NCBI GenBank assembly: GCA_949287225.1
Contig: CASEFP010000149.1
Location: 1-57,321, forward strand
Direction: 5' to 3'
DNA length: 57,321 bases
Source of the DNA: an uncultured Lentisphaeria bacterium
GTDB lineage: Bacteria; Verrucomicrobiota; Lentisphaeria; Victivallales; UBA1829
The notes below the pieces were generated by a model. It did not search any database and was not told where the DNA came from. It saw nothing but the letters and a program-made list of their open reading frames with translations. The first letter of the stretch is position 1, and every line of letters starts with the position of its first letter. This document shows, one piece after another, positions 41,140-53,144 of the stretch. The position numbers and the translations under genes are program-made.

Positions 41140-42774
41140 ATGCAGCTGGATGTTCAGTGGTTTATTTCCGCACTGGTCGACAATGAATTGATCTCTCTGG
41201 CAGATGCCGTATCGCTCGGAGATCGTCTCGGCGGTGATCCCGATCTGGCGACTTACGCACAGGCGGTCTGCGACTCTCTGGCGGAAACCGTTCCCCCTGA
41301 AAGCCTGGACGCACTCGTCGGACAGATGGAGCAGGTGATTGCCTTCGCACAGGAACAGGCGGCAGGAGGAGAAGCGCCGGATTTCTTTGCCTCTCCCCAG
41401 CCGGAGTCCGCACCGGAATCTCCACTTGTCTTTGACAAGGACGCACCGCCTCCGCCCTCGGTTCGTGCCGATGACGCCGGTCCGGCAAGAACCATTCACG
41501 GGCCCCGCGTTACAAAGCGCCCCGTTCTGAAAAAAGAATCCGCCGCACAGGAAGATGCGTTCTCCACAGCGGAGCCCGTCATGGAATTCGAGGCGACGGA
41601 ACTCGGACTTCCGAGCCTGCGGAACATCGACAGCATGAACGATGAGCAGCTCGCGGAACTGATGAAAACCCTCCTCCTGAGCCTCCGCGATTTCGGAGCA
41701 AGCGACCTGCACATCTCCGCAAACAGCATGCCGTTCATCCGGCGCAATCTGCGGATTGAGCGCATTGAAGAGTGTGTGATTTCCCCCGAAGCGGCGGAAC
41801 GGCTGAACTTCGCGCTCCTTTCGGAAAAACGCAAGGCACAATTCCAGAAGGAGCTGGATATGAATTTCGCGCTGGAAATCGGGAAAAGCCGTTTCCGCGC
41901 CGCGCTGATGTATCAGAAGGACGGAGTCTCGGGAAGCTACCGTCTGGTTCCCGGCGAGGTGCTTTCGCTGCAGGAGCTCGGATTTCTGGAACACGACGCC
42001 GCAACGCTGGAACGCCTGATGGACTATCACAACGGGCTGGTTCTCGTCACCGGCCCCGTCGGAAGCGGAAAAACCACGACGCTTGCCGCACTGGTCGATA
42101 TTGCCAACCGGAAACGCAGGGATCACATCATCACCGTCGAGGATCCGATCGAAATTCTGCAGGAGTCGAATCTCTGCCAGGTGACCCAGCGCGAGGTCGG
42201 GCGCCATACGGAAAGTTACAGCCGCGCACTCAAAGGGGCGCTCCGCGAGGACCCCGACATTATCGTAATCGGTGAAATGCACGACCTGGAAACGATTGAA
42301 AACGCCATCACGGCCTCGGAGACCGGGCATCTGGTCATCGGCACGCTCCACACCTGTGACGCCGCCAACACGATGAACCGCATCCTCGATGTCTTCCCGC
42401 CGAACCAGCAGCCGCAGATCCGCGCCATGACCGCGGGAAGTCTCCGCGGCATCATCTGCCAGCGCCTGATTCCCGCCGCGGACGGGGGACTGACTGTCGC
42501 CTATGAAATCCTCGTCAACACCCTGGCCGTCGGAAACATCATCAGCGAGGGCAAGGTCTTCCAACTGAAAGCGACCATGCAGATCGGAAGCAAGGCGGGC
42601 ATGTGCACGCTGGACCAGAATCTGCTGGCGAAATTCAAAGCGGGAATCATCACATACGAAACCGCTCTCGAGTATATGACAGACCCGACGGAAATCGCTG
42701 CCTTGAACCGCGAAAAGGCGATTCTGGAGGCTCAGAAACTGGCGGCGAATCTGCCGCAGGACAGCACGCGGTAA
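41140..42774 (+). CDS. PilT/GspE-family secretion ATPase with N-terminal extension
   Basis: A 544-residue ATPase. Residues about 1-165 are a poorly conserved, Pro/Glu-rich extension. A PilT_N-like domain follows (SDLHISANSMPF at about 188), then the ATPase core: Walker A GPVGSGKTTT (about 306-315), Asp box VEDPIE, Walker B DPDIIVIGEM and a His box TLHTCDA. No tetracysteine zinc module of GspE is seen, so it belongs to the PilT side. It would power pilus retraction or pseudopilin movement at the inner membrane. AAGGAG precedes the ATG. The pilT gene follows 20 nt later. Confidence 0.82.
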   Translation: MQLDVQWFISALVDNELISLADAVSLGDRLGGDPDLATYAQAVCDSLAETVPPESLDALVGQMEQVIAFAQEQAAGGEAPDFFASPQPESAPESPLVFDKDAPPPPSVRADDAGPARTIHGPRVTKRPVLKKESAAQEDAFSTAEPVMEFEATELGLPSLRNIDSMNDEQLAELMKTLLLSLRDFGASDLHISANSMPFIRRNLRIERIEECVISPEAAERLNFALLSEKRKAQFQKELDMNFALEIGKSRFRAALMYQKDGVSGSYRLVPGEVLSLQELGFLEHDAATLERLMDYHNGLVLVTGPVGSGKTTTLAALVDIANRKRRDHIITVEDPIEILQESNLCQVTQREVGRHTESYSRALKGALREDPDIIVIGEMHDLETIENAITASETGHLVIGTLHTCDAANTMNRILDVFPPNQQPQIRAMTAGSLRGIICQRLIPAADGGLTVAYEILVNTLAVGNIISEGKVFQLKATMQIGSKAGMCTLDQNLLAKFKAGIITYETALEYMTDPTEIAALNREKAILEAQKLAANLPQDSTR

Positions 42775-42794
42775 GAATGCAGGGAGAGTGAAGA

Positions 42795-43871
42795 ATGGCA
42801 ATGATTGACACCTATCTCAAGGACATGCTTTCCAAAAAGGGATCCGACCTTCATCTCGCGGTCGGTTCACCCGCAAAATACCGGATTCACGGTTCGATCG
42901 TCCATGCCGATGAAAATCCGATCTCAGCGGAAACAATGGAGACAATGCTCCGTGAAATCTGCCTGCCCGCCTACCGCTGGGATCTTTACAGGGAAAAGCA
43001 CGATCTCGATTTCGCTTACGAAATCCCGGGGCTTGCACGCTTCCGCTGCAACTACCTTTACAACTATCACGGCATGGGCGCGGTTCTGCGCCAGATTCCC
43101 AGCAGAATCCAGACCATCGAGGAGCTCAAGCTCCCCCCGATCCTCCTTGACATCTGCCGGATCAAAAGCGGTCTGATCCTTGTGACCGGCCCCACCGGTT
43201 CCGGAAAATCCACCACGCTCGCAGCAATGATCGACTATATCAACAGCACTATGAGCAAGCACATCGTCACGATTGAGGACCCGATCGAATTTGTGCATCA
43301 GAATAAAATGAGCACGATCGTTCACAGGGAAATCGGCATTCACAGCGAGTCATTCCCGCGTGCCCTCCGCGGCGCAATGCGTTCGGACCCGGACATCGTG
43401 CTGATCGGCGAAATGCGTGAACTGGATACCATCCGCCTCGGACTGACCTGCGCAGCCATGGGAATGCTCGTATTCGGAACCCTCCATACCAACAATGCAC
43501 CGAAAACGATCGACCGCATCATCGACGCGTTTCCAGCCGATGAACAGACACAGATCCGCACGATGCTTGCCGAATGTCTCCAGGGAGTCGTCTCCCAGCT
43601 GCTCTGCCGCAGAAAGGACGGCGGACGCATTGCCTGCCACGAGATTCTGCTCTGGACCGACGGTCTGCCCAACACCATACGCGAAGGACAGATTTCCAAC
43701 ATCCGCACCATTATCGAAGCCAACAAGGGACGCGGCATGTGCACCATGGACGACAACCTGATGAGACTCCACAGAGATGGAATGATCTCCGCAGAAGAGG
43801 CCTATATGAAGGCCAGCGACAAGAAGGTCTTCCAGGAATTGATGCGGAAGGAAACCGGAAAAGAGCTCTGA
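42795..43871 (+). CDS. pilT: PilT-type retraction ATPase
   Basis: A 358-residue protein of normal PilT length. It opens with the PilT_N domain (SDLHLAVGSPAKYRIHG). Walker A is GPTGSGKSTT (about residue 133), the Asp box is IEDPIEF, Walker B is DPDIVLIGEMREL, and the His box is TLHTNNA. Members form hexamers that depolymerise type IV pili. It is paired with a second, longer PilT-family ATPase just upstream, as in pilT-pilU pairs, although no pilin-assembly genes are next to it. AGGGAGAG lies before the ATG. Confidence 0.9.
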   Translation: MAMIDTYLKDMLSKKGSDLHLAVGSPAKYRIHGSIVHADENPISAETMETMLREICLPAYRWDLYREKHDLDFAYEIPGLARFRCNYLYNYHGMGAVLRQIPSRIQTIEELKLPPILLDICRIKSGLILVTGPTGSGKSTTLAAMIDYINSTMSKHIVTIEDPIEFVHQNKMSTIVHREIGIHSESFPRALRGAMRSDPDIVLIGEMRELDTIRLGLTCAAMGMLVFGTLHTNNAPKTIDRIIDAFPADEQTQIRTMLAECLQGVVSQLLCRRKDGGRIACHEILLWTDGLPNTIREGQISNIRTIIEANKGRGMCTMDDNLMRLHRDGMISAEEAYMKASDKKVFQELMRKETGKEL

Positions 43872-43885
43872 TCCGGACGGCGCGC

Positions 43886-44326
43886 ATGATGAAAAAACAC
43901 TCCTTTCCGGAGGCTCTCCCACCAGCGGGAAATCCCCTCCCCCAATGGCCGGAACTCAGAATCCGGCTTGCGAAATCAGCATTCCGCTCGCGTTTCAAAC
44001 TCGGAGAAACGGAACTGCGGATCATCGCGGAAAAGGGCATGAACGAAGTGGAGCACCAGTGCCGGAAGTTCATCCTGCGCCGGCTCGCACCCGCCGCGCC
44101 GCTCCACGACGGAAGGCAGACCCCCATGCGCGGACATCCCTGCTTCATCGCGCAGCACGCCACCGGCTGCTGCTGCCGGGGATGTCTCCGCAAGTGGCAC
44201 GGCATTCCGGAAGGCAGAGAGCTGAACGAAGCGGAAATCCGCCATATCGTCTCCATCCTGACGGCATGGATCCGCGAACACGCCGACGGCGCGGAAACAC
44301 TCCCGCACACGCCAAATCTCTTCTGA
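43886..44326 (+). CDS. DUF4186 protein
   Basis: A 146-residue protein that matches the small family DUF4186 through RRLAPAAPLHDG, QTPMRGHPCFIAQHATG, CCCRGCLRKWHGIP and GRELNEAE. Conserved Cys and His residues in the middle (HATGCCCRGC) could bind metal, and the family is otherwise uncharacterised. No signal peptide. It begins 14 nt after pilT and may be cotranscribed, but no functional link is known. It ends 8 nt from the opposing zinc-ribbon gene with no visible terminator between them. Confidence 0.8.
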   Translation: MMKKHSFPEALPPAGNPLPQWPELRIRLAKSAFRSRFKLGETELRIIAEKGMNEVEHQCRKFILRRLAPAAPLHDGRQTPMRGHPCFIAQHATGCCCRGCLRKWHGIPEGRELNEAEIRHIVSILTAWIREHADGAETLPHTPNLF

Positions 44327-44334
44327 ATCCCGCG

Positions 44335-44583
44335 TCAGAAACGTTTCCGTTTGCGGATGAAGCAGAGTTCGTTGCAGCGCGGGCAGCGGGTCACGTTTTC
44401 ACTGTCATGCTGGGAAAGGAAAGACAAGTGACAATTGTCACAGAAATAGAGACGCTCCTTCACTACCGACCAGTCATAAGCCTTTTTCTGACGCATCTCC
44501 TGCCGGACCCAGAGAATCACGAGTATGATCAGCCAGGACAGGAGATAGATGTGGAAAATATGCAGTTCGGAAATCGGAATCAT
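44335..44583 (-). CDS. Small membrane protein with zinc-ribbon tail
   Basis: An 82-residue protein: one N-terminal membrane helix (about 10-27, FHIYLLSWLIILVILWV), then a basic stretch and a zinc-ribbon-like CxxC...CxxC pair (CDNC, CPRC) in the last 40 residues. The ATG at 44583 follows AAGGAGAAG; an in-frame start at 44619 lies before it. It overlaps the end of the TonB-like gene by 4 nt and closes the ExbB/ExbD cluster. No known family; a structural or regulatory role in that complex is inferred. Confidence 0.7.
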   Translation of the reverse strand: MIPISELHIFHIYLLSWLIILVILWVRQEMRQKKAYDWSVVKERLYFCDNCHLSFLSQHDSENVTRCPRCNELCFIRKRKRF

Positions 44584-45359
44584 TTTTTCTTCTCCTTTCC
44601 GGCAACAGGCCGGTTCCATGTCACAAGAAAGAGATTTTCTGTTTCCAGTCCGGCGGAAGCGGCATAAAGCGCAAGCTGGCGTTCGGCCAGGGTGTCAAGC
44701 GCGGGACTTCCGGAAGAACGCAGAATCCGGATGAGCGGCGGCAGATCCTTCTCCTTTCCGGGAAGATATGCAAGAACCGTCGGCGACTCCGCCCTGTTTT
44801 TCTCCAGAATTTTCATCGCGCTCTCATCCTTCACAAGCAGGCCGTAAAAAAGATTCCCTTTCAGGTCCGACCATACGGGATACGGAACCTGGGCGGGCGC
44901 AGTCTCTTTCACTTGAGGAGTGTGGAGAGGAATCCGCGGGAATGCGGTCAGGTCGCCAAGCTCACGGGACGGAGCTGGTGAGTTTTCCATGCCGTTCCGG
45001 CTTCCGGATACACGGGAGAACAGATCGGAAAGGATCATGCGCGGACGCTGAAAATCATAGTAGCGCATCTGCCTGACCAGACTGAATCCGGATTCATCAT
45101 TGGGCTTGACAAAGGTTTCCGGCTCGGTGTATTTCAGAAAGTAGTTCAGCTGATGCTCATCCGCTCCGGCCAGATCCTCCGGTTTGCAGATCACGGTATA
45201 ATGTGAAGCGGAACGCCGGGCATGGGAATCCTCCTGAATCGGCTTGAAGAGAAAAAGAAGCACGGCATGAAACGCCACAGTCACAAATGCAATCGCGAAA
45301 ACCGCCCCGGCGGGAAGATTCCTTTTTGGTTTCATCTGCAATGGAGACGGATACGCCAT
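44580..45359 (-). CDS. TonB-like membrane protein of the ExbB/ExbD cluster
   Basis: A 259-residue protein with one N-terminal membrane helix (about 18-38, AVFAIAFVTVAFHAVLLFLF) and a long periplasmic part. The C-terminal 90 residues (PLIRILRSSGSPALDTLAER) recall the TonB C-terminal fold, where SSGSPxLD is common. The rest has no motif. It starts 2 nt after exbD stops, so coupled translation is expected. Position supports an energy-transducing role, but homology is weak and a plain membrane protein cannot be excluded. Confidence 0.6.
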   Translation of the reverse strand: MAYPSPLQMKPKRNLPAGAVFAIAFVTVAFHAVLLFLFKPIQEDSHARRSASHYTVICKPEDLAGADEHQLNYFLKYTEPETFVKPNDESGFSLVRQMRYYDFQRPRMILSDLFSRVSGSRNGMENSPAPSRELGDLTAFPRIPLHTPQVKETAPAQVPYPVWSDLKGNLFYGLLVKDESAMKILEKNRAESPTVLAYLPGKEKDLPPLIRILRSSGSPALDTLAERQLALYAASAGLETENLFLVTWNRPVAGKEKKK

Positions 45360-45361
45360 GG

Positions 45362-45826
45362 TCAGTTGTCCAGGAAGTTGGTCTGCCTGCCGGATTCCGC
45401 GGGCCGGGCAAGCAGAATCACATTGATTTTCAGTTCATCGGCAAGTGACAGGATCTGCGCAACGGTTCCATACTGCGGCGTATTCATATCCGCCCGGATT
45501 GCAATCGCCGCATTTTCTCCCTGCGTGGCAACATCGGTAAGCAGTTTACTCTTGAGCTGGTTGAGATCTTCCACAATCATGTCGTTGAAATAGATGTTTC
45601 CGTGCCGGTCGATCGTCACGATGTATTTCTTGACACTGTACATCCCGACGATTTTCGCGGTCGGCAGATTCACCGGAATGCCGGAAACCGGCACAAAGGA
45701 ACTGCCCATCATGAAAAACACGGTCAGGAGGAAGAACACGCTGACGAACGGAAGCAGTTCCGGAAATTCCTTGATGAGTTTGACGCGCGGGCGGATGCGC
45801 GGGGAAATGTTATTTCTCATCGGCAT
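45362..45826 (-). CDS. exbD: ExbD/TolR-family proton-channel protein
   Basis: A 154-residue protein. One membrane helix lies at about 27-45 (FVSVFFLLTVFFMMGSSF). The periplasmic domain follows (YIVTIDRHGNIYFNDM, then ENAAIAIRADMNTPQYGTV), typical of ExbD/TolR. The usual membrane Asp is not obvious in the helix, as the helix is all hydrophobic plus Ser. Start candidates are 45826 and 45820; GAAGG lies before the first. It overlaps the end of exbB by 17 nt. It would form the proton path with the ExbB pentamer in the inner membrane. Confidence 0.8.
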   Translation of the reverse strand: MPMRNNISPRIRPRVKLIKEFPELLPFVSVFFLLTVFFMMGSSFVPVSGIPVNLPTAKIVGMYSVKKYIVTIDRHGNIYFNDMIVEDLNQLKSKLLTDVATQGENAAIAIRADMNTPQYGTVAQILSLADELKINVILLARPAESGRQTNFLDN

Positions 45827-46451
45827 CACGGCCTTCTTTATGGTGTTTGAAGAAATAAATGATCTCCGAAGCGGCCTTTTCCATATCCACGCAGAAGGCT
45901 TCCACCCGGGTGACGAGATAGTTGTAGGCGATCAGGCTCGGAATCGCAACGCAGAGACCGGCGGCGGTCGTCGTGAGGGCCACGCTGATCCCGCCGGAAA
46001 GATCGCCGAGCGTCAGGGAGACACCCTGCTTCATCTGCATGGCAATGAAGGTCTCCATCATTCCGACAACGGTCCCAAGCAGTCCGAGCATCAGCGTGAC
46101 CTTGGAAATTGTGGCGAGAATGTTCATCCTGCTTTCCAGACGGGGGAGCTCCACGAGCGCCGCGTCATCAATCGCCTGCCGGATGTCGTCGTCGTTCTGA
46201 TACGCCTGAATCGCGGCGGTGAGAATCCGCGCGACCGGCCCGGGGGTATTGTCGCAGAGCGTGATCGCCTCGATCATGCCGTCACGCCGCAGCACGTTGA
46301 CCAGTCCGCTGATCAGTTCCCGCACATTCACCTGCGCACGGTGAAACTGAAACCATTTCGCAAGAAAAATATAAAGCGCCAGCAGACTGCACAGCACAAT
46401 CACCCACATCACCGGACCGCCGGATACGATCATATTCCAGTAAAGCATCAT
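45810..46451 (-). CDS. exbB: ExbB/TolQ/MotA-family proton-channel protein
   Basis: A 213-residue membrane protein with three membrane helices: about 15-35 (MWVIVLCSLLALYIFL), 115-145 (ISKVTLMLGLLGTVVGMMETF) and 155-180 (GGISVALTTTAAGLCVAIPSLIAYN). The motifs LLGTVVGM and GISVALTTTAAGL mark the family. GGGAGG lies 5 nt before ATG 46451. It lies 12 nt after the large TPR gene and overlaps exbD, so all are probably one transcript. It would use the proton gradient to drive the TonB-like partner or a cell-envelope complex. Confidence 0.88.
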   Translation of the reverse strand: MMLYWNMIVSGGPVMWVIVLCSLLALYIFLAKWFQFHRAQVNVRELISGLVNVLRRDGMIEAITLCDNTPGPVARILTAAIQAYQNDDDIRQAIDDAALVELPRLESRMNILATISKVTLMLGLLGTVVGMMETFIAMQMKQGVSLTLGDLSGGISVALTTTAAGLCVAIPSLIAYNYLVTRVEAFCVDMEKAASEIIYFFKHHKEGRDADEK

Positions 46452-46463
46452 CAAACCCTCCCG

Positions 46464-49040
46464 TTATGGATTGAATTTCTGTTTCTTGAGTTTTTCAAAA
46501 CGCGCCTCGGCCGTTTTTTTGTCGATCAGTTTCGCATCCAGAAGCCAGTGGAGCGCGAATTTCGCATCCTCGATGGTCGAACGAAGCGGATGGTGCGCCG
46601 CCACGTCAATCAGTGCCTCGGCCGCCTTCACACACCAGATCGTTTCCACCGGACGCAGTTCCGCCTCCGATGCCGGAAGCTTGTAGAGCAGTTGTTTATA
46701 ATAATCCGCGGCAGCCTCGTCATTTTCCAGTTTTCCGACGCAGCGCCCGATCTTGTAGGTTGCCATCATCTGAAGCTGCGGCGGGCATTTTTCCAGTTCC
46801 AGAAGTTTCCGGTAACAGGACAGCGCGCGGGAGAGTTCCTCGCGCTGTCCGCCGCCCGCGGAAGCGGACAGCTCGAACAGACAGTCCCCGATTGACCCGA
46901 GCGCGGCGCATTCGATGATGGAACCGGGCAGTGTCTGCGCAGCCTTGGTGTAATAAGGGATTGCGGCGGAAAAATCGCCGTCCTCGCGCAGAATGTCGCC
47001 GTTCAGGTAGTAGGCATCCCCGATACAGCCGGTTTCCGGGAATCGCTCATAGAGCTCGTTCAGAAGTTCAAGCGCGGTGCTGAACTCCTTGTTCTTGTAG
47101 TGCTGAAGCGCTTTTTCAAATACGGCTCGCGCCTGAATCGCCGGAAATTTATCGTTCTTCATCAGCTTGTCGAGCGCCGCTTCCGCGCGGGAGGACGATC
47201 CTGTGTCGGCATAGCGCGAGGCAAGGCGGAAAATTGCATTGACTGCGTATTCGGAATCCGGAAACCGCTCGGCAAGGAGCCAGGTTTCCCGTTCAGCGGA
47301 GATTTCGTCGCCCATGCTGTAATATACATGGATCAGCCAGAACGCCGCCCGGGGAGCCAGCGCGTTTTTCGGATATTCCCGGACAAGCCTGCTGTACAGT
47401 GACGCCGCATCGGCGGGCTCTTTCAGAGAAAATGCCAGCGATGCCGCATTGTAAAGCGCCTGCGGGACGAATTCATTGTCTTTCTTCGCCGAATCAAGAA
47501 AACGTCTGTAAATTTCCCGCGCCTCTTTCAGAAGCCCTTTGCGTTCCTCCGCGGCGGCTTCCAGAAACAGCAGATTGGTCTTTTCCGGTTCGGAGGGATT
47601 CCATTTTTTCAAATCGTTCAGCAAGGCGAGAGTGCTGTCCGGGTCCTTTGCGTCAAACGTGACGGCTGCGGCGAAATACAGCGCCTTCACCGCCGATTCC
47701 GGCCATTTCTTCGCGATCGAACGATAGACTTCGACGGCTCGCGCCGTCTCATGCTGCGCGGCCAGCACCTCGGCGATCAGAAACTCTCCTTCGGCTTCCG
47801 CCGCCCCCTTGTAGTGCGAGCGGATCCGCTTTTCCGCCGCCTGAAACGCGGCAGGAGATTTCTGCAGCACCGCGTAACTCCGCAGCGCCTCGCGCTTCTT
47901 CTCCGGCGGAGAACTGATGTTGGAATAAACGGATTCATAAAGCTGGAGGGCGGCATCCTCGCTGCCGGCGGCTTCCAGAAGACGCGCGGCAGCAAGCTTG
48001 GTGTCCACATTGACGAGAGAATGCTTGAAGAGTTCAAGCTGTTTCAGAGCAAGCGCGGCGGCCTGCTTCTTATCGCCGATCCCCGAAAACACCCGGATGA
48101 TCCGCTCCAGGGTGTCAAATGACTCCTGTTTGTCGACAGCGGCATGGAACGCCAAACGGTAAGAATCCAGCGCAAGAGCATATTTCTTCTCCGCGGCAAA
48201 CGCGTCGGCAAACGAGGAGGCGATCATGTAAAGAAGAGGATTCCCGCCCCGGCCTCCGTTCTGGTCGCGGAGAAGCGCCCGCCATGCGCCGGAAGCGGCA
48301 TCAGCGCCTTCGGCTTTCAGCAGGATATAAGCGTTCAGCAGCCGGTAGGCGGCAAAATCTCCCGCATCGGAATTCGCCGGATAGGAAAGCAGAAGATCCA
48401 GCGCCTGCTTCGGTTCGCCCCCTGCGGCCGTGCAGAGCACACAGCGTTCAAACGCAAGTTTGCCGAGCGGCGAAGCGCCCATCTGCTGATAGAGAATGTT
48501 GTAGACTCTCGCGGCGGACTTGTAGGCTTTCAGACGTTCCAGAACATAACCATAGGAGAAGAGCGTCCGCATTCTGCGGGGATCTTTGGCCGACAGCCCC
48601 GGCAGAATTCTTTCATAAATTTTCTGTGCTTCGGAGAAACGCCCACGCTGGGAAAGAATGTCGCCGCGCCACATCGTGATCGAGAGCGGATTCGCTCCGG
48701 GAAATGCGGTTTCAAAATCCCGAAGCGTCTTTTCCGCAAGATCGGGCATGCGCCCGAGCACAAGCGCGTCGATCAGGCGCTCGTAAGCGTCGCGGGTCGT
48801 CTCCTGATTGCCGATCTTCCGCGCGTCCTTCAGATATTTGCCGTAGAAACTCGCGGCAACCGCGTAATCCTTCGCTGCGAACGCCCGGTCGCCCGCCTGA
48901 CGATCACGCGACTCCGCCTCCATGACCGCATTGAAAACATCCGATCCGGGATTGATCTGTGCAGACAGAGGCACTGCCGCATGGAACAAACCCAGTGCGG
49001 CAATCACGCAAAACGCATGTTTCCCGGCACGATGTTTCAC
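46464..49040 (-). CDS. Large periplasmic TPR protein
   Basis: An 858-residue protein with a signal peptide (HAFCVIAALGLFHAAVPLSAQ). Nearly the whole mature chain is helical repeats of about 34-36 residues (for example AEKTLRDFETAFPG, then AALDKLMKN, then ALELLNELYERFPETG), many ending in Pro as in TPRs of Tol-Pal/YbgF-type proteins. The GTG at 49040 is chosen because AAAGGAG lies 5 nt upstream and the signal peptide then has a short basic start. It sits 52 nt after recA and 12 nt before exbB. It probably scaffolds an ExbB/ExbD envelope complex. Confidence 0.82.
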   Translation of the reverse strand: MKHRAGKHAFCVIAALGLFHAAVPLSAQINPGSDVFNAVMEAESRDRQAGDRAFAAKDYAVAASFYGKYLKDARKIGNQETTRDAYERLIDALVLGRMPDLAEKTLRDFETAFPGANPLSITMWRGDILSQRGRFSEAQKIYERILPGLSAKDPRRMRTLFSYGYVLERLKAYKSAARVYNILYQQMGASPLGKLAFERCVLCTAAGGEPKQALDLLLSYPANSDAGDFAAYRLLNAYILLKAEGADAASGAWRALLRDQNGGRGGNPLLYMIASSFADAFAAEKKYALALDSYRLAFHAAVDKQESFDTLERIIRVFSGIGDKKQAAALALKQLELFKHSLVNVDTKLAAARLLEAAGSEDAALQLYESVYSNISSPPEKKREALRSYAVLQKSPAAFQAAEKRIRSHYKGAAEAEGEFLIAEVLAAQHETARAVEVYRSIAKKWPESAVKALYFAAAVTFDAKDPDSTLALLNDLKKWNPSEPEKTNLLFLEAAAEERKGLLKEAREIYRRFLDSAKKDNEFVPQALYNAASLAFSLKEPADAASLYSRLVREYPKNALAPRAAFWLIHVYYSMGDEISAERETWLLAERFPDSEYAVNAIFRLASRYADTGSSSRAEAALDKLMKNDKFPAIQARAVFEKALQHYKNKEFSTALELLNELYERFPETGCIGDAYYLNGDILREDGDFSAAIPYYTKAAQTLPGSIIECAALGSIGDCLFELSASAGGGQREELSRALSCYRKLLELEKCPPQLQMMATYKIGRCVGKLENDEAAADYYKQLLYKLPASEAELRPVETIWCVKAAEALIDVAAHHPLRSTIEDAKFALHWLLDAKLIDKKTAEARFEKLKKQKFNP

Positions 49041-49092
49041 GGACACTCCTTTCTGGGCTGGAAAAAACGAATTCCCGCGAACGCGCCGTTCG

Positions 49093-50235
49093 TTATGCCT
49101 TTGTTTCCGCTTCCGGCACAACTTCCTGCGCGGCGCCTGAACCTTCCGGCACTCCCCCCTCGGTTTTCACTGCGCCCTGCGCGGCGGCCTTGCGCTCGGC
49201 AAGCACAGCTTTGATCCTGGCGAGAATTCTCTCCTCAAGCTCGTGATCCTCCTGAAGAAGCGCCTTCACCGCTTCCCGTCCCTGGGCAAGCTGTTCGCCT
49301 TCAAACGCAAACCAGGAGCCGCGTTTTTCGATCAGCCCCAGATCACTGCCGACGTCGATGATCGAGCCGACACGGGAGATGCCTTCGTTCCAGTTGATAT
49401 CGAATTCCGCGCTCTTGAACGGGGGCGCGAGCTTGTTCTTGACAACCTTCACCTTGGTGCGTGCGCCGGTGGGTTCCCCTGCGGCGTCCTTGATCGTTCC
49501 AATGCGCCGGATGTCAAGGCGGATCGAACTGTAGAACTTCATGGCGTTGCCGCCGGTGGTGGTTTCGGGATTGCCGAACATCACGCCGATTTTCTCGCGG
49601 ATCTGGTTGGTGAAAATGACGCAGGTTCTGCTGCGGTTCACCGCGCCGGTGATTTTGCGGAGCGCCTGCGACATCATGCGCGCCTGGAGTCCCATGAACG
49701 AGTCGCCGACCTGTCCGTCGAACTCCGCCTTCGGGACGAGAGCCGCCACGGAGTCGATCACGACCACGTCCACGGAGTTGCTCCGGATCAGCGTATCGGC
49801 GATGTTCAGAGCATCCTCGCCGCAGTCCGGCTGGGAGATCAGGAGGTTGTCGATGTTGACGCCGATCTTGCGGGCGTACTGCGGATCGACCGCGTGCTCC
49901 GCGTCGATGATCGCCGCCACGCCGCCCGCCTTCTGGGCGTTGGCAATGACGTGCATGCAGAGCGTGGTCTTTCCGGAGGATTCCGGGCCGAAGATTTCGA
50001 TGATTCTCCCGCGCGGGAGTCCCATGATTCCGAGCGCGATGTCGAGCGAGAGCGCCCCCGTGCTGATAACCGGGACGTCAACGGTTGTGTTGTCGCCGAG
50101 GCGCATGATCGCGCCCTTGCCGTATTCTTTTTCTATCTGGCCGAGAGCGATGCCGAGATTCTTTGCCCGGGCTTCCGCCGGGCTGACCGCCTGCGAGGCG
50201 GCCTTTGCCGCTTTCGATTCCTTGTCTGCTGCCAT
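49093..50235 (-). CDS. recA: Recombinase RecA
   Basis: A 380-residue recombinase for DNA strand exchange and SOS induction. Walker A is GPESSGKTT (about residue 75), the core continues with [12 protein letters not shown], Walker B-like [12 protein letters not shown] and the L2 region ([17 protein letters not shown]). The C-terminus is Glu/Ala-rich. ATG 50235 has AAGGAG upstream; the longer in-frame start at 50307 lies in the end of gyrB. It follows gyrB by 40 nt, an unusual pairing. No LexA gene is visible in the window. Confidence 0.96.
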   Translation of the reverse strand: MAADKESKAAKAASQAVSPAEARAKNLGIALGQIEKEYGKGAIMRLGDNTTVDVPVISTGALSLDIALGIMGLPRGRIIEIFGPESSGKTTLCMHVIANAQKAGGVAAIIDAEHAVDPQYARKIGVNIDNLLISQPDCGEDALNIADTLIRSNSVDVVVIDSVAALVPKAEFDGQVGDSFMGLQARMMSQALRKITGAVNRSRTCVIFTNQIREKIGVMFGNPETTTGGNAMKFYSSIRLDIRRIGTIKDAAGEPTGARTKVKVVKNKLAPPFKSAEFDINWNEGISRVGSIIDVGSDLGLIEKRGSWFAFEGEQLAQGREAVKALLQEDHELEERILARIKAVLAERKAAAQGAVKTEGGVPEGSGAAQEVVPEAETKA

Positions 50236-50275
50236 GGTATGCTCCTTGAAAGGTTTGGGATTCTGTGCCGGTGGA

Positions 50276-52765
<2,490 letters not shown>

Positions 52766-52891
52766 TCACTCCGTTCGTTATCTATTTGCAAACATCCATT
52801 TATGCCGTTTTTTCCCGATGACGCGGAATCAATCCGAATCAGTATTCGGTAATATACATCCGCAAAGGTTTTTTTCAATGAAACAATCACT

Positions 52892-52930
52892 GAAAAAAAG
52901 AAAACTCCGACTGAAAATCGGAGCGGTTTT
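52892..52930 (-). terminator. Bidirectional intrinsic terminator upstream of gyrB
   Basis: CTCCGA (52905-52910) and TCGGAG (52918-52923) form a stem. On the minus strand it is followed by a TTTTCTTTTTTT run, and on the plus strand by CGGTTTTTT. It would insulate gyrB from the heparinase-cassette transcript. Confidence 0.7.
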
Positions 52931-53084
52931 TTCTCTGTCGCGCCCATACGGTCGTCCGGGAAAAAAGGGCAAAGAAAAAAAGGATAAGGAAGAGGGAGCA
53001 AAAGAGAATATTGCCATGCCTGAGGCGAGACAGATTGTCACACTCCTCCCCGCGGGGGAAAGCGGGAGGATAACGCATGAAAAA

Positions 53085-53116
53085 AGATCCTCCGCTCCGG
53101 CAAAACGCTCCGGAGC
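53085..53116 (-). terminator. Terminator after the heparinase-like gene
   Basis: On the minus strand GCTCCG (53116-53111) and CGGAGC (53099-53094) form a stem, followed by GGAGGATCTTTTTTC. It lies 28 nt past the stop of the heparinase-like gene. Confidence 0.65.
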
Positions 53117-53144
53117 GGGAAAAGGGATGGTCTGCGGCAGAGTC

